Below, piece by piece: positions 17,834-26,200 of a DNA stretch of 49,735 bases. Source of the DNA: Vreelandella aquamarina. Lineage in GTDB: Bacteria; Pseudomonadota; Gammaproteobacteria; Pseudomonadales; Halomonadaceae. The DNA lies in NCBI RefSeq assembly GCF_900110265.1, contig NZ_FODB01000025.1, forward strand, positions 1-49,735. Reading direction: 5' to 3'. Every line of letters starts with the position of its first letter. The first letter of the stretch is position 1. A program made the translations under genes and the position numbers. The notes under the pieces were generated by a model. The model saw only the letters and a list, made by a program, of their open reading frames with translations, was not told the origin of the DNA and searched no databases.

Positions 17834-19396
17834 ATGAGTGTAAACCGCAAGCCCATCGCCACTGGGTCGGACTGGAATTTCAGCGTGCTGGAGCGTTTTG
17901 ATGAGGAGCTCGCCAGGCTCGCCGATGAGTATCGGCTGGATACCTATCCCAATCAAATTGAGGTGATTACCACCGAGCAAATGATGGATGCCTACGCCAG
18001 CGTCGGCATGCCAGTGGGATATCACCACTGGTCATTCGGTAAGCAGTTTCTCTCTGTGGAGCAGGCCTACAAACGTGGACAAATGGGGCTTGCCTATGAG
18101 CTGGTCATCAACTCCAACCCCTGCATTGCGTACCTGATGGAGGAGAATACCTTGATGATGCAGGTGCTGGTCATTGCTCATGCCTGCTACGGTCATAACT
18201 CCTTCTTCAAGGGCAACTACCTATTCCGCACGTGGACCGATGCGGAATCCATCGTCGATTACCTCGTGTTCGCCCGAAAATACATCGCCCAGTGCGAAGA
18301 GCGCCACGGCGTGCACGCCGTCGAGCAGCTCTTGGATGCCTGCCATGCGCTACAAAACTATGGAGTAGACCGCTACAAGCGGCCATCACCCATCTCGGCC
18401 GAGGAAGAGGCCAAACGTCAGGATGAGCGTGAAGCGTACCTGCAAACCCAGGTCAACATGTTGTGGCGAACGATCCCCGAGCCGCCAGCTGGCGTTGCGC
18501 CGCTCCCGGGAAGCCTGCACAGCGACGATGATCCCTTAGGGCTGCATACGGGGGGGCGCTATCCCTCCGAGCCCCAGGAGAACCTGCTCTACTTCATCGA
18601 AAAGAATGCCCCGCTGCTGGCCCCTTGGCAGCGTGAAATCGTGCGTATCGTGCGTAAGTTGGCCCAGTACTTTTACCCACAGCGGCAAACCCAGGTCATG
18701 AACGAAGGGTGGGCGTGTTTCTGGCACTACACGCTAATGAATCGGCTTTACGATGAGGGTAAGGTCGATGAAGGACTAATGCTGGAGTTCTTACAGTCCC
18801 ACGCGGCGGTCATCAATCAGCCGGGGTTCGATAGCCCCTATTACAGCGGGCTGAACCCTTACGCACTGGGCTTTGCCATCTTCATGGACATCAAACGGAT
18901 ATGCGATGCGCCGACGGCTGAAGACCGCGAGTGGTTTCCCGATATTGCAGGTAGCCCCTGGCGGGAAACCCTTGAGTTCGCGATGCGCAACTTTAAGGAT
19001 GAATCCTTCATACAGCAGTTCTTGTCACCTAAGGTGATTCGCGACTTAAAGCTGTTTTTAATTGTCGATGACGACCAGGTAGAGATGCTTGAGGTTGCTG
19101 CTATTCACGATGACCGTGGCTACAAACGCATACGTGAAGCGCTTTCAAGCCAATATGCTCTGTCGGTGCGTGAGCCGAATATTCAGGTGGTAGAAGCTGC
19201 CATTCGCGGTGATCGCTCATTAACGCTGCATCACATTCAGGATAGTCGTCGGCCACTGGGGAGAAGTGTCTATCCGGTGATTCGCCATTTACAGCAGCTA
19301 TGGGGCTTCCCTGTACACTTGGTATCCATGGAAGATGGGAAAGTCACCCGCCGTTATCACTGGCCGGTAGAGGAGGAGAGCAAAGGGGCTGGCTAA
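17834..19396 (+). CDS. spoVR: SpoVR family protein (YcgB)
   Basis: A 520-residue SpoVR/YcgB protein, usual length. Seen: WNFSVLERFDEELARLADEY at the start, the conserved VGYHHWSFGKQFLSVEQAYK, VIAHACYGHNSFFKGNYLF, and VMNEGWACFWHYTLMNRLYD; the repeated His/Glu-rich segments suggest a metal or nucleotide site. Named from Bacillus spore-cortex formation, but here in a non-sporulating lineage and linked to stress. ATG at 17834 follows GAGGAG by six bases, 20 bp after yeaH. Function unknown beyond operon association. Confidence 0.94.
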   Translation: MSVNRKPIATGSDWNFSVLERFDEELARLADEYRLDTYPNQIEVITTEQMMDAYASVGMPVGYHHWSFGKQFLSVEQAYKRGQMGLAYELVINSNPCIAYLMEENTLMMQVLVIAHACYGHNSFFKGNYLFRTWTDAESIVDYLVFARKYIAQCEERHGVHAVEQLLDACHALQNYGVDRYKRPSPISAEEEAKRQDEREAYLQTQVNMLWRTIPEPPAGVAPLPGSLHSDDDPLGLHTGGRYPSEPQENLLYFIEKNAPLLAPWQREIVRIVRKLAQYFYPQRQTQVMNEGWACFWHYTLMNRLYDEGKVDEGLMLEFLQSHAAVINQPGFDSPYYSGLNPYALGFAIFMDIKRICDAPTAEDREWFPDIAGSPWRETLEFAMRNFKDESFIQQFLSPKVIRDLKLFLIVDDDQVEMLEVAAIHDDRGYKRIREALSSQYALSVREPNIQVVEAAIRGDRSLTLHHIQDSRRPLGRSVYPVIRHLQQLWGFPVHLVSMEDGKVTRRYHWPVEEESKGAG

Positions 19397-19403
19397 AAAC
19401 AGT

Positions 19404-19426
19404 GACCCCGCGCAGGGCGCGGGGTC
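19404..19426. terminator. Bidirectional terminator spoVR / HiPIP
   Basis: GACCCCGCGC / GCGCGGGGTC, a perfect 10-bp stem with a 3-nt loop, lies eight bases after the spoVR stop. The minus-strand side continues CACTGTTTTTAG, a good T-run for the HiPIP gene; spoVR probably uses it too. Confidence 0.8.
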
Positions 19427-19472
19427 ATGGATATCGCAGTAGCCTAAGGTTTGCTTACACCTTGGGGGTTGC

Positions 19473-19787
19473 TTACGCTTTGGCCGTCCACGATTGGCAC
19501 CAGCCTTCCGGTGCAACGCTGTTTTCTGGGAAGAGCTGGCAACCTTCGGTGTCTGCATTGAAGAACATGCAGTTAGAGCAGAGTTCGCCCTCTTCATAAG
19601 CGGGATGGTCACTCGCATCGCTGGCCACTTCGACGTAGTTAAGCGCCTGAGCGGTAGGAGAGGACGGATCCAGACGCGGCAGTTCCTGAGCAAAAGCACT
19701 CTTCGACAGAATGCCAGCACCAAACGGTAGGGCAGCGAGGCCCAGCACACTGTTACGCATGAACTTACGACGGCTCTGATTAGCCAT
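19473..19787 (-). CDS. High-potential iron-sulfur protein (HiPIP)
   Basis: A 104-residue periplasmic 4Fe-4S electron carrier. Seen: a twin-arginine signal (SRRKFMRNSVLGLAALPFGA) with cleavage near SAFAQ, and four cluster cysteines at 70, 73, 83 and 97 in the CxxC-x9-C-x13-C spacing of HiPIPs. The mature protein has about 70 residues and is acidic, as in halophile HiPIPs. Partners may be cytochrome bc1 and terminal oxidases (family knowledge). ATG preceded by AAGGAG. Monocistronic. Confidence 0.95.
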   Translation of the reverse strand: MANQSRRKFMRNSVLGLAALPFGAGILSKSAFAQELPRLDPSSPTAQALNYVEVASDASDHPAYEEGELCSNCMFFNADTEGCQLFPENSVAPEGWCQSWTAKA

Positions 19788-19966
19788 GGTGTCTCCTTAT
19801 CGTCACGGTCTGACGTTTTGCTACGGTTGTCGGGTGGTGATCCACCTCTTAATACTCCGACAAGTCTTATAAATCGGAGGTCTACGGTACATGCTAGCGC
19901 ATGCTCAAAATTAGTGCGAATAACCTTATAAATAGCGCGACAATTAGCCACGCTGTCAGGCAGCGC

Positions 19967-19994
19967 TTGGCCGTACCTAGCAGGCTGCTATACT
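19967..19994 (+). promoter_or_regulatory. Sigma-70 promoter for the RAM-domain gene
   Basis: TTGGCC (19967-19972), 16-bp spacer, TATACT (19989-19994). It lies about 45 bp upstream of the ATG at 20040. Confidence 0.65.
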
Positions 19995-20039
19995 CGCCCC
20001 GTAGCGTGATATCCACAAGACATGATTAGTGAGGGCGCC

Positions 20040-20315
20040 ATGCAAAACGCAGTGATCTTGATTAATACCGAAAAAGGCCAAGTAAAGGCAGTGGCTGAAC
20101 GCCTAGCCGATGTGGAAGGGATCAGCGAAGTGTACTCCACCTGCGGCCGTTACGACCTAGTCGCCATTGCTCGCACCCGCGATTTTGAGAGCCTAGCGGA
20201 GCTGGTGACCGAGCGCCTAAATGCCGTAGAAGGGATTAGTGATACCGAAACGCTGAATGCCATGCAGGTTCACTCTCGTCACGACTTGGAAACCATGTTT
20301 TCACTCGGCTGGTAA
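20040..20315 (+). CDS. Stand-alone Lrp/AsnC ligand-binding (RAM) domain protein
   Basis: A 91-residue protein consisting only of the regulation-of-amino-acid-metabolism domain of Lrp/AsnC regulators, without a DNA-binding domain. Seen: AVILINTEKGQVKAVAERLA, then VEGISEVYSTCGRYDLVAIA and NAVEGISDTETLNAMQVHS, the alpha-beta sandwich that forms dimers and octamers. It may bind amino acids or mix with full-length Lrp proteins (inference). Start ATG 20040 has GAGGG upstream; the in-frame ATG at 20022 has none. Confidence 0.9.
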   Translation: MQNAVILINTEKGQVKAVAERLADVEGISEVYSTCGRYDLVAIARTRDFESLAELVTERLNAVEGISDTETLNAMQVHSRHDLETMFSLGW

Positions 20316-20378
20316 CGTTAGCTACCTACTAAAAAAACATACTGGTCTATCTAAAAAGCTTGTAGGGGAGTGACTCCG

Positions 20379-21242
20379 TTGGGGAAATCGCTTGTGCACT
20401 GGCGTCGTCAGGGGCGACGCCTGGGCATCGCTGTGCTGTTTGTAATAGTGGGAACCGGGTTGTGGGAATTCCAGGGGCGCCAACATCAAGATGCCTATAC
20501 CTGGCAAGGCGTGCCCACTTGGGAGGAGTTTCGCCCCACCACGTTTCATCGCGTTTTACGCAACGATGGCTTTTTAGTGGGATGGTCGGATGTTCGTGTC
20601 GGTGCGCTATGGGTGAGCTATCAAGTGAAGGCCGTACCGGACAATACCCGGATCGGCGGGCGGCCCAACTTTCAGGCTGACTGGCGCACGCTATGGCCGG
20701 TGGATACTGATAGCTACTCAGGGAGCGGCTACGACCGCGGGCATCTGGCGCCTAACTACGCTATTGCTGCCGTGCATGGGCGTAGTGCGCAAATCGACAC
20801 CTTCTTAATGAGTAATATCACTCCGCAGCGGCCCAACTTAAATCGCCAACTGTGGCAGCGTTTAGAAGAGTCGGTGATGGACCACTTCGCGCCGCGTTTT
20901 GAGCGCTTACAGGTGATCACCGGGCCGATCTACCCTGAGCGCTTTATGGATAACGTGTTTAACCGCGTCGGCTTTGTGGAAGTGCCTCAGGCGTTCTACA
21001 AAATTATCGTTGCGCCTCACGACGAAGCGCCTTTAGCGCTGGCATTTATTATGCCCCAAGACGTCAGAGGCAATGAGCCGCTGGATGACTACCTCGTCAC
21101 CATTGATGATATCGAAGCGCAAACGGGACTGAACTTCTTTCCTGACTTAACCCCTACCATGGAAGCCGTGCTAGAAGGCGAGCTGCGGACACAAGGATGG
21201 GCGCTGGAAGAAATTGCTCGCCGCCCTGGGCGCTATCAATAA
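20379..21242 (+). CDS. Membrane-anchored DNA/RNA non-specific endonuclease (NUC1 family)
   Basis: About 287 residues: a short basic cytoplasmic start, one hydrophobic anchor (LGIAVLFVIVGTGLWEF), then a beta-beta-alpha-metal nuclease domain with the motif DRGHLAPNYA, whose His is the general base, and the Mg-ligand region LMSNITPQRPNLNRQLW. The domain should face the periplasm, where it may degrade incoming nucleic acid. Start is uncertain: TTG at 20379 has AGGGGAG eight bases upstream; GTG at 20370 overlaps that site. Monocistronic. Confidence 0.85.
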   Translation: MGKSLVHWRRQGRRLGIAVLFVIVGTGLWEFQGRQHQDAYTWQGVPTWEEFRPTTFHRVLRNDGFLVGWSDVRVGALWVSYQVKAVPDNTRIGGRPNFQADWRTLWPVDTDSYSGSGYDRGHLAPNYAIAAVHGRSAQIDTFLMSNITPQRPNLNRQLWQRLEESVMDHFAPRFERLQVITGPIYPERFMDNVFNRVGFVEVPQAFYKIIVAPHDEAPLALAFIMPQDVRGNEPLDDYLVTIDDIEAQTGLNFFPDLTPTMEAVLEGELRTQGWALEEIARRPGRYQ

Positions 21243-21271
21243 GCACGGAGATGCATTAACCAGCAATCACG

Positions 21272-21302
21272 GCGGGCGAAGCCGCATTAATGTTTCGCCC
21301 GC
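21272..21302. terminator. Hairpin between nuclease gene and tRNA-Leu genes
   Basis: GCGGGCGAA at 21272-21280 pairs with TTCGCCCGC at 21294-21302. It separates the plus-strand nuclease from the minus-strand tRNA transcript and can serve both. T-runs are weak. Confidence 0.5.
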
Positions 21303-21472
21303 TTGACATGTTTGGCAAGTAAGTTAAGGCGGTAGGGTGCAATCGCAGTCATGAAGATAAGACGCAAAAAAGCGCCATACAAAGATGGTTCTCTATTAAG
21401 AATAACTCTGAGCGAGGTATTTATTGAATATCTATTAGGAAGATAAAGAGTGATGCGGACGGGACCATAAAA

Positions 21473-21559
21473 TGGTGCCCAGGAGAGGACTTGAACCTCC
21501 ACGTCCATACGGACACTAGCACCTGAAGCTAGCGCGTCTACCAATTCCGCCACCTGGGC
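21473..21559 (-). tRNA. tRNA-Leu (CAG), copy 3
   Basis: An 87-nt class II tRNA with encoded CCA (21473-21475). The acceptor stem GCCCAGG / CCTGGGC, the D-loop with TTGGTAGACG, the anticodon loop with CAG in TTCAGGT, a long variable arm (TGTCCGTATGGACG) and the T-loop GGTTCAAGTCC are all present. It reads CUG leucine codons. Last of three genes in one transcript. Confidence 0.97.
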
Positions 21560-21620
21560 GCATCATTCTTTTTACAACTAAAATTTTACAACTAAAACAG
21601 TTGTAGCGTCTGTATTCGTA

Positions 21621-21707
21621 TGGTGCCCAGGAGAGGACTTGAACCTCCACGTCCATACGGACACTAGCACCTGAAGCTAGCGCGTCTACCAATTCCGCCA
21701 CCTGGGC
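21621..21707 (-). tRNA. tRNA-Leu (CAG), copy 2
   Basis: Identical over all 87 nt to the copy at 21473-21559, including encoded CCA. Middle gene of the tandem; separated from its neighbours by 61 and 86 bp. Confidence 0.97.
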
Positions 21708-21793
21708 GAATACAAACTAACTGCTTTCACATCTACTTCTTGCTTGCCGCTGCACCTTACGACTTCATGAAAAGGGGATAACATGAAGTGGTT

Positions 21794-21880
21794 TGGTGCC
21801 CAGAAGAGGACTTGAACCTCCACGACCATACGGTCACTAGCACCTGAAGCTAGCGCGTCTACCAATTCCGCCATCTGGGC
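21794..21880 (-). tRNA. tRNA-Leu (CAG), copy 1 (variant)
   Basis: Same anticodon and length, but with paired changes: acceptor GCCCAGA / TCTGGGC instead of GCCCAGG / CCTGGGC, and variable arm TGACC..GGTCG instead of TGTCC..GGACG. Both changes keep base pairing, so the gene is functional rather than decaying. It is the promoter-proximal copy. Confidence 0.97.
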
Positions 21881-21891
21881 AAGTGGCGCGT

Positions 21892-21919
21892 ATGATACCG
21901 AGGCCGTGGTTAAATGCAA
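21892..21919 (-). promoter_or_regulatory. Promoter of the tRNA-Leu operon
   Basis: On the minus strand, TTGCAT (21914-21919), a 16-bp spacer, TATCAT (21892-21897), and then a GC-rich discriminator ACGCGCC typical of stringently controlled stable-RNA promoters, just before the first tRNA. Confidence 0.7.
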
Positions 21920-21972
21920 GCCCCAAGGTGCTTTTTTTAATACTGAAATCGCATTAATGCGGTGTTAGGTGG

Positions 21973-22001
21973 TTGGGTGATTGAGCGGGCAGCGCTATAC
22001 T
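21973..22001 (+). promoter_or_regulatory. Sigma-70 promoter for rnr
   Basis: TTGGGT (21973-21978), 17-bp spacer, TATACT (21996-22001), about 150 bp upstream of the rnr ATG. It leaves a long leader of roughly 140 nt. Confidence 0.65.
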
Positions 22002-22150
22002 GCGCCTATGACCAAACAAAACATGACATGCTTCAGCTTATTAGCAGCTGACAACGGCGCTAACGCCGTCGAAGACAACTCCCACCCGCAGTGCACCACG
22101 CCTGCGCTAACTGTCCGCCTCCCGCAAACGCCACCAAGGATGTTGATCGC

Positions 22151-24535
22151 ATGAAGTACTGGACGTTGAGTGATGATCCGCACGCCGAGCGCGAGGCGCA
22201 AAAGTACGATAATCCTGCGCCCAGCCGCGAATATCTACTGGCTGCCTTAGAAAGCTACGGTAAACCGATTACTCATGAAAACATGAGTAGAATGCTGGGC
22301 ATTGAAGATGAAGAGCACCTAGAAGCCGTGCGTCGGCGCCTGGCCGCTATGGAGCGCGACGGGCAAGTGCTGCGTGATCGACGAGGTGCTTACGCGCTGA
22401 TCGATAAGCTCGATCTGATTAAAGGTAAGGTGCTTGGGCATCGCGATGGTTTTGGCTTCGTACTCAGAGATGATGGCAAAAAGCCAGATCTCGTCCTGCC
22501 GCCTCGTCAAATGCGGCGTGTATTTCACGGGGACCACGTGCTGGTACGCATTAGTGGTCGTGACCGTCGCGGTCGTGACGAAGCGACCATTGTCGATGTG
22601 ATTGCCCGCAATACTCAAACCATTGTCGGTGTATACCGTAGTAACACGCCGGAATTTGGCGTGCTGATTCCTGAAAATCCGCGTATTACGCAAGAAGTGA
22701 TCATCCCACATACCGCCTGTGGGGGTGCCAAAGACGGCCAGGTCATTTCGGCCAAGATCGTGCAGCAGCCCGCCACGCGGGTGCAGCCGGTGGGTGAAGT
22801 CATCGAAGTGCTGGGTGAGCGCATGGATCCTGGCATGGAGATCGACATTGCCATTCGCAGCTATGACATCCCCGCCGAGTTTCCGCCAGAGGTACTGGAT
22901 CAAACCAGCGAAATCTCTGCCGAGGTCTTGGAGGAGGATAAAAAGCATCGCGTCGATCTGCGTGACATTCCGCTTGTCACCATTGATGACGAATCTGCCA
23001 AAGACTTCGACGATGCTGTCTGCGCTTGGAAGACCAAATCCGGTAGTTGGAAGCTGCTGGTAGCGATTGCCGATGTGTCGCACTATGTTCGACTCGGCAC
23101 TGCGCTGGATGATGAAGCGCGTACGCGTGGGAACTCGGTTTACTTCCCCGGTCAAGTCGTCCCGATGTTGCCGGAGCTGCTCTCCAATGGTCTCTGTTCG
23201 CTGAATCCGCATGTCGACCGCCTGGTGATGGTGTGCGAGATGAATATCTCCAAAACCGGCGCCATTAGCCGCTACTCGTTCTATGAAGCCGTGATGAACT
23301 CCCATGCTCGCCTGACCTATAACAAGGTGGCGGCGATGTTGGATGGCGAGAGCGAAGAGGGTGAGGCGCTGCGTCGTGAGCATGCGGAATTAGTCAAGCC
23401 GCTCAAAAACCTGCACGAGCTGTATGGCCTGCTGCGCTCTGCTCGGGAAGAGCGCGGAGCGATCGATTTCGATACTACCGAAACAGCGATCATCTTTAAC
23501 GATGAGCGCAAGATCGAAAAAATCGTGCCGCGTACCCGCAACGACGCTCACAAGCTCATCGAGGAGTGCATGCTGGCCGCCAACGTAGCCACGGCGCGCT
23601 TCTTGGATAAGCATGACCTGCCTGCGCTTTACCGTATTCATGAGCGGCCCACGCCCGAGCGCTTAGACAAGCTGCGCCTGTTCTTGAGTGAGCTGGGGCT
23701 TTCCTTGGGTGGGGGCGACGAACCCACGCCGCAAGACTATCAAGCGCTGCGTGAAGCCATCGCTGACCGACCGGACGCCGATATTATCCAGACGGTCATG
23801 CTGCGCTCGATGAATCAGGCGGTCTATTCGCCGCAAAATGAAGGGCACTTCGGTTTGGCGTACCAAGCGTATGCCCACTTCACGTCACCGATTCGCCGCT
23901 ATCCCGATCTCTTGGTTCACCGCGCTATTCGTTCGGTCATTCGCGGGCCGCGCCAGACCAATACGGTCGTGCGGGTAGAGGGAGCGCCGGTAGAGCCGCC
24001 GAGCAAGTGGTGCCCCTATACCTTCGAGCAGATGCTGGAACTGGGCGAGCACTGCTCGATGACCGAGCGACGCGCGGATGAAGCGACTCGCGATGTCGAG
24101 AGCTGGCTTAAGTGTGAGTTCATGTCCGATAAGCTTGGGGAGACGTTCGAAGGCACGATTGCCTCTGTAACGCAGTTCGGTCTGTTTGTTCGTCTGGACG
24201 ACTTCTATGTAGAAGGCCTAGTGCATGTCACCTCGCTGCCGTCGGACTACTATCATTACGAAGCCGAGAAGCATCGCCTAAAAGGGGAGCGCACGGGTAC
24301 TACGTATCGCTTAGGCGACGGTTTGACCGTGCAGGTAGCGCGTGTCGATATGGATGACCGTAAAATCGACTTTGGCCTCGCCGACGATAAGCCACGCCCG
24401 CGCCGCCAACCGCGCAAGCGCCGTGGTGAGAGCGGCGGCCCGAAAGCCGCTGCTGCAACCGATAAACAGCCGACTCGTCGTGGCCCGCGCCGTACCCGGA
24501 ACGGCCCGCGTAAACCATCAGCGAAAAAGGGTTGA
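22151..24535 (+). CDS. rnr: Ribonuclease R
   Basis: A 794-residue 3'-5' exoribonuclease that degrades structured RNA and acts on tmRNA, rRNA and mRNA. Domains: N-terminal winged helix (30-90), two cold-shock domains (about 90-240), RNB catalytic domain with the metal-binding aspartates in TIDDESAKDFDDAV (277-290) and FTSPIRRYPDLLVHR, the C-terminal S1 domain (GTIASVTQFGLFVRLDDFYV), and a basic Arg/Lys/Pro-rich tail. ATG at 22151 follows AAGGA by about ten bases. rlmB starts 2 bp after the stop. Confidence 0.96.
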   Translation: MKYWTLSDDPHAEREAQKYDNPAPSREYLLAALESYGKPITHENMSRMLGIEDEEHLEAVRRRLAAMERDGQVLRDRRGAYALIDKLDLIKGKVLGHRDGFGFVLRDDGKKPDLVLPPRQMRRVFHGDHVLVRISGRDRRGRDEATIVDVIARNTQTIVGVYRSNTPEFGVLIPENPRITQEVIIPHTACGGAKDGQVISAKIVQQPATRVQPVGEVIEVLGERMDPGMEIDIAIRSYDIPAEFPPEVLDQTSEISAEVLEEDKKHRVDLRDIPLVTIDDESAKDFDDAVCAWKTKSGSWKLLVAIADVSHYVRLGTALDDEARTRGNSVYFPGQVVPMLPELLSNGLCSLNPHVDRLVMVCEMNISKTGAISRYSFYEAVMNSHARLTYNKVAAMLDGESEEGEALRREHAELVKPLKNLHELYGLLRSAREERGAIDFDTTETAIIFNDERKIEKIVPRTRNDAHKLIEECMLAANVATARFLDKHDLPALYRIHERPTPERLDKLRLFLSELGLSLGGGDEPTPQDYQALREAIADRPDADIIQTVMLRSMNQAVYSPQNEGHFGLAYQAYAHFTSPIRRYPDLLVHRAIRSVIRGPRQTNTVVRVEGAPVEPPSKWCPYTFEQMLELGEHCSMTERRADEATRDVESWLKCEFMSDKLGETFEGTIASVTQFGLFVRLDDFYVEGLVHVTSLPSDYYHYEAEKHRLKGERTGTTYRLGDGLTVQVARVDMDDRKIDFGLADDKPRPRRQPRKRRGESGGPKAAAATDKQPTRRGPRRTRNGPRKPSAKKG

Positions 24536-24537
24536 GC

Positions 24538-25338
24538 ATGAAGTCGTCGTCATCTCGACGTAACCCGCGTAATGCCGCCATTCGCACGCCGGATGGCTTG
24601 GACCAAGTGTATGGTGTTCATGCGTTAGAGAGCCTGCTCGAACGCGGTGAAGCCCCGCGCGAGCTTTGGGTTCAGCAGGGGGCGGGCAACCGCCTAAAAG
24701 ATGTGGTAGCAAATGCCCAGGTAAGCGGTGCGCGTATTAAAGAGCAGCCTCGCGAGGTGCTTGATCAGCTCACCCAGGGTGCGGCGCACCAAGGCGTGGT
24801 GGCGTTTTGCGCGCCATTAACGCCGGAAGGCGAAGAATCGTTATGGCTGAGGTTGCGCGCCTGGCAAGCGCCTACCCCGCCGCTACTGCTGGTGCTGGAT
24901 GGCGTCACCGATGTGCATAACTTCGGTGCCTGCCTGCGTAGTGCCGATGCTGCGGGGGCTCATGGCGTGATTGTCGCAAAAGACAAAGCCGCACCTTTGA
25001 ATGCCACGGTCAGAAAAGTCGCCTGCGGTGCTGCGGAAGTCGTGCCGGTCTATCAGGTCACGAATCTATCGCGCACCTTGGCCAAGCTCAAAGATGCGGG
25101 CGTTTGGATTACCGGTACCGCCGGTGAAGCAGAAGCCAGCGTGTTTGAGATTGATATGACTGGCCCCACCGCGTTGGTGATGGGGGCAGAAGGGAAGGGC
25201 ATGCGCCGTTTGACCCGTGAAGCCTGCGATAATCTTGCCAAGCTGCCTATGGCAGGGCAGGTGTCGAGTCTTAATGTCTCGGTGGCTACCGGTATTTGTT
25301 TGTTTGAAGCCGTTCGTCAGCGGCAGCTTGCAAGTTAG
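24538..25338 (+). CDS. rlmB: 23S rRNA (guanosine-2'-O-)-methyltransferase RlmB
   Basis: A 266-residue SpoU-class methyltransferase with a trefoil-knot fold that methylates G2251 of 23S rRNA. Seen: QVYGVHALESLLERGEAPRE (substrate-binding N-domain), LVLDGVTDVHNFGACLRSAD (motif 1), VMGAEGKGMRRLTREACDNL (motif 2) and LPMAGQVSSLNVSVATGICL (motif 3). The first 18 residues are basic. ATG 24538 is preferred; TTG at 24532 overlaps the rnr stop. The tight rnr-rlmB pair is conserved in gammaproteobacteria. Confidence 0.96.
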   Translation: MKSSSSRRNPRNAAIRTPDGLDQVYGVHALESLLERGEAPRELWVQQGAGNRLKDVVANAQVSGARIKEQPREVLDQLTQGAAHQGVVAFCAPLTPEGEESLWLRLRAWQAPTPPLLLVLDGVTDVHNFGACLRSADAAGAHGVIVAKDKAAPLNATVRKVACGAAEVVPVYQVTNLSRTLAKLKDAGVWITGTAGEAEASVFEIDMTGPTALVMGAEGKGMRRLTREACDNLAKLPMAGQVSSLNVSVATGICLFEAVRQRQLAS

Positions 25339-25361
25339 CGGCCAGCCCACTAGAATGCTTG

Positions 25362-25385
25362 CGCCCGTTTATTCATAAGCGGGCG
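25362..25385 (+). terminator. Terminator-like hairpin after rlmB
   Basis: CGCCCGTTTA / TAAGCGGGCG with loop TTCA (10 bp, one G-T wobble). It is followed by TTCGTATTGG, a weak T tail. It separates rnr-rlmB from the ribosomal protein operon. Confidence 0.6.
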
Positions 25386-25491
25386 TTCGTATTGGTAAGT
25401 GACTTATACGATCAACAGTTCTGCTTGATGTCCTGTCTCGGCTGTTCGCGGCCTAGAAGGGGCATTTCAGTTAACTCCTTGCTTCCCTGTC

Positions 25492-25538
25492 GCGGTTAAG
25501 GCATTTGCCCTAACGCACACCGGAAGCTGCCAAACCGC
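25492..25538 (+). promoter_or_regulatory. Candidate S6:S18 autoregulatory leader
   Basis: The rpsF leader folds into a stem GCGGTT-AA-GGCA (25492-25503) pairing with TGCC-A-AACCGC (25528-25538). It encloses a loop segment with ACCGG (25519-25523) directly before the ribosome site. Many bacterial rpsF leaders hold a hairpin with a bulged CCG that binds the S6:S18 complex. The match is by general resemblance, not a covariance model. Confidence 0.4.
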
Positions 25539-25549
25539 AAGGAGATTCC

Positions 25550-25927
25550 ATGCGTCATTACGAAATCGTGTTTATGGTCCACCCGGATCAGAGCGAGCAA
25601 GTGCCGGCTATGGTCGAGCGCTACACCAGCATCGTTACCGAAAACGCTGGTACTGTGCATCGCCTGGAAGATTGGGGCCGTCGTCACCTGGCTTACCCGA
25701 TCAACAAGATCCACAAAGCCCACTACGTGCTGATGAACGTTGAGTGCACCGGCGAGACTCTCGAAGAAATCGAGAACATCTTCCGTTTCAACGACGCCAT
25801 CATCCGCAGCCTGGTTGTTCGCTGCAAAGAAGCGATCACCGAAGCTTCCCCGATGATGAAGCCGGCAGAAGAGAAGCGTCCGCGTCGCGAAGAAAAACCG
25901 CGCGCTGAAACTGAAGAAACTGCCTGA
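25550..25927 (+). CDS. rpsF: 30S ribosomal protein S6
   Basis: A 125-residue S6 protein of the small-subunit platform, binding 16S rRNA together with S18. Seen: [20 protein letters not shown] at the start, [40 protein letters not shown] and [13 protein letters not shown], followed by a charged Glu/Arg/Lys-rich tail typical of gammaproteobacteria. AAGGAG lies six bases before the ATG. First gene of rpsF-rpsR-(membrane protein)-rplI. Confidence 0.98.
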   Translation: MRHYEIVFMVHPDQSEQVPAMVERYTSIVTENAGTVHRLEDWGRRHLAYPINKIHKAHYVLMNVECTGETLEEIENIFRFNDAIIRSLVVRCKEAITEASPMMKPAEEKRPRREEKPRAETEETA

Positions 25928-25960
25928 TTTTATCCACCGCACGTTTTAAGGAGCTAGTCC

Positions 25961-26188
25961 ATGGCACGTTTTTTCCGTCGCCGTAAGTTTTGCCGCTTCA
26001 CCGCTGAAGGCGTCAAGCAGATCGACTATAAAGATCTCGACACGCTGAAGGCTTACATCACCGAAACCGGCAAGATCGTTCCGAGCCGCATCACCGGCAC
26101 CAAAGCACGCTATCAGCGTCAGCTGGCGACCGCTATCAAGCGTTCACGCTACCTGGCACTGCTGCCCTACTCCGATAGCCACCAGTAA
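25961..26188 (+). CDS. rpsR: 30S ribosomal protein S18
   Basis: A 75-residue S18. It starts [20 protein letters not shown] and ends [16 protein letters not shown]; the basic central segment [20 protein letters not shown] contacts rRNA. The AAGGAG site precedes the ATG. It pairs with S6 in the ribosome and probably in feedback on the leader upstream. Confidence 0.98.
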   Translation: MARFFRRRKFCRFTAEGVKQIDYKDLDTLKAYITETGKIVPSRITGTKARYQRQLATAIKRSRYLALLPYSDSHQ

Positions 26189-26200
26189 GCGTTTGACGTG

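Noticed and set aside
21473..21880. Tandem 87-bp repeats as a CRISPR or satellite
   Set aside because: The repeats fold as tRNA-Leu with encoded CCA. No other regularly spaced repeats were seen anywhere, so there is no CRISPR array.
21287..21919. Three short ORFs beginning MAELVDALASGAS
   Set aside because: These are translations of the tRNA-Leu genes, a common false call.
22319..23383. 354-codon minus-strand ORF
   Set aside because: Antisense shadow of rnr; no ribosome site and no recognisable domain, while the plus strand encodes a complete RNase R.
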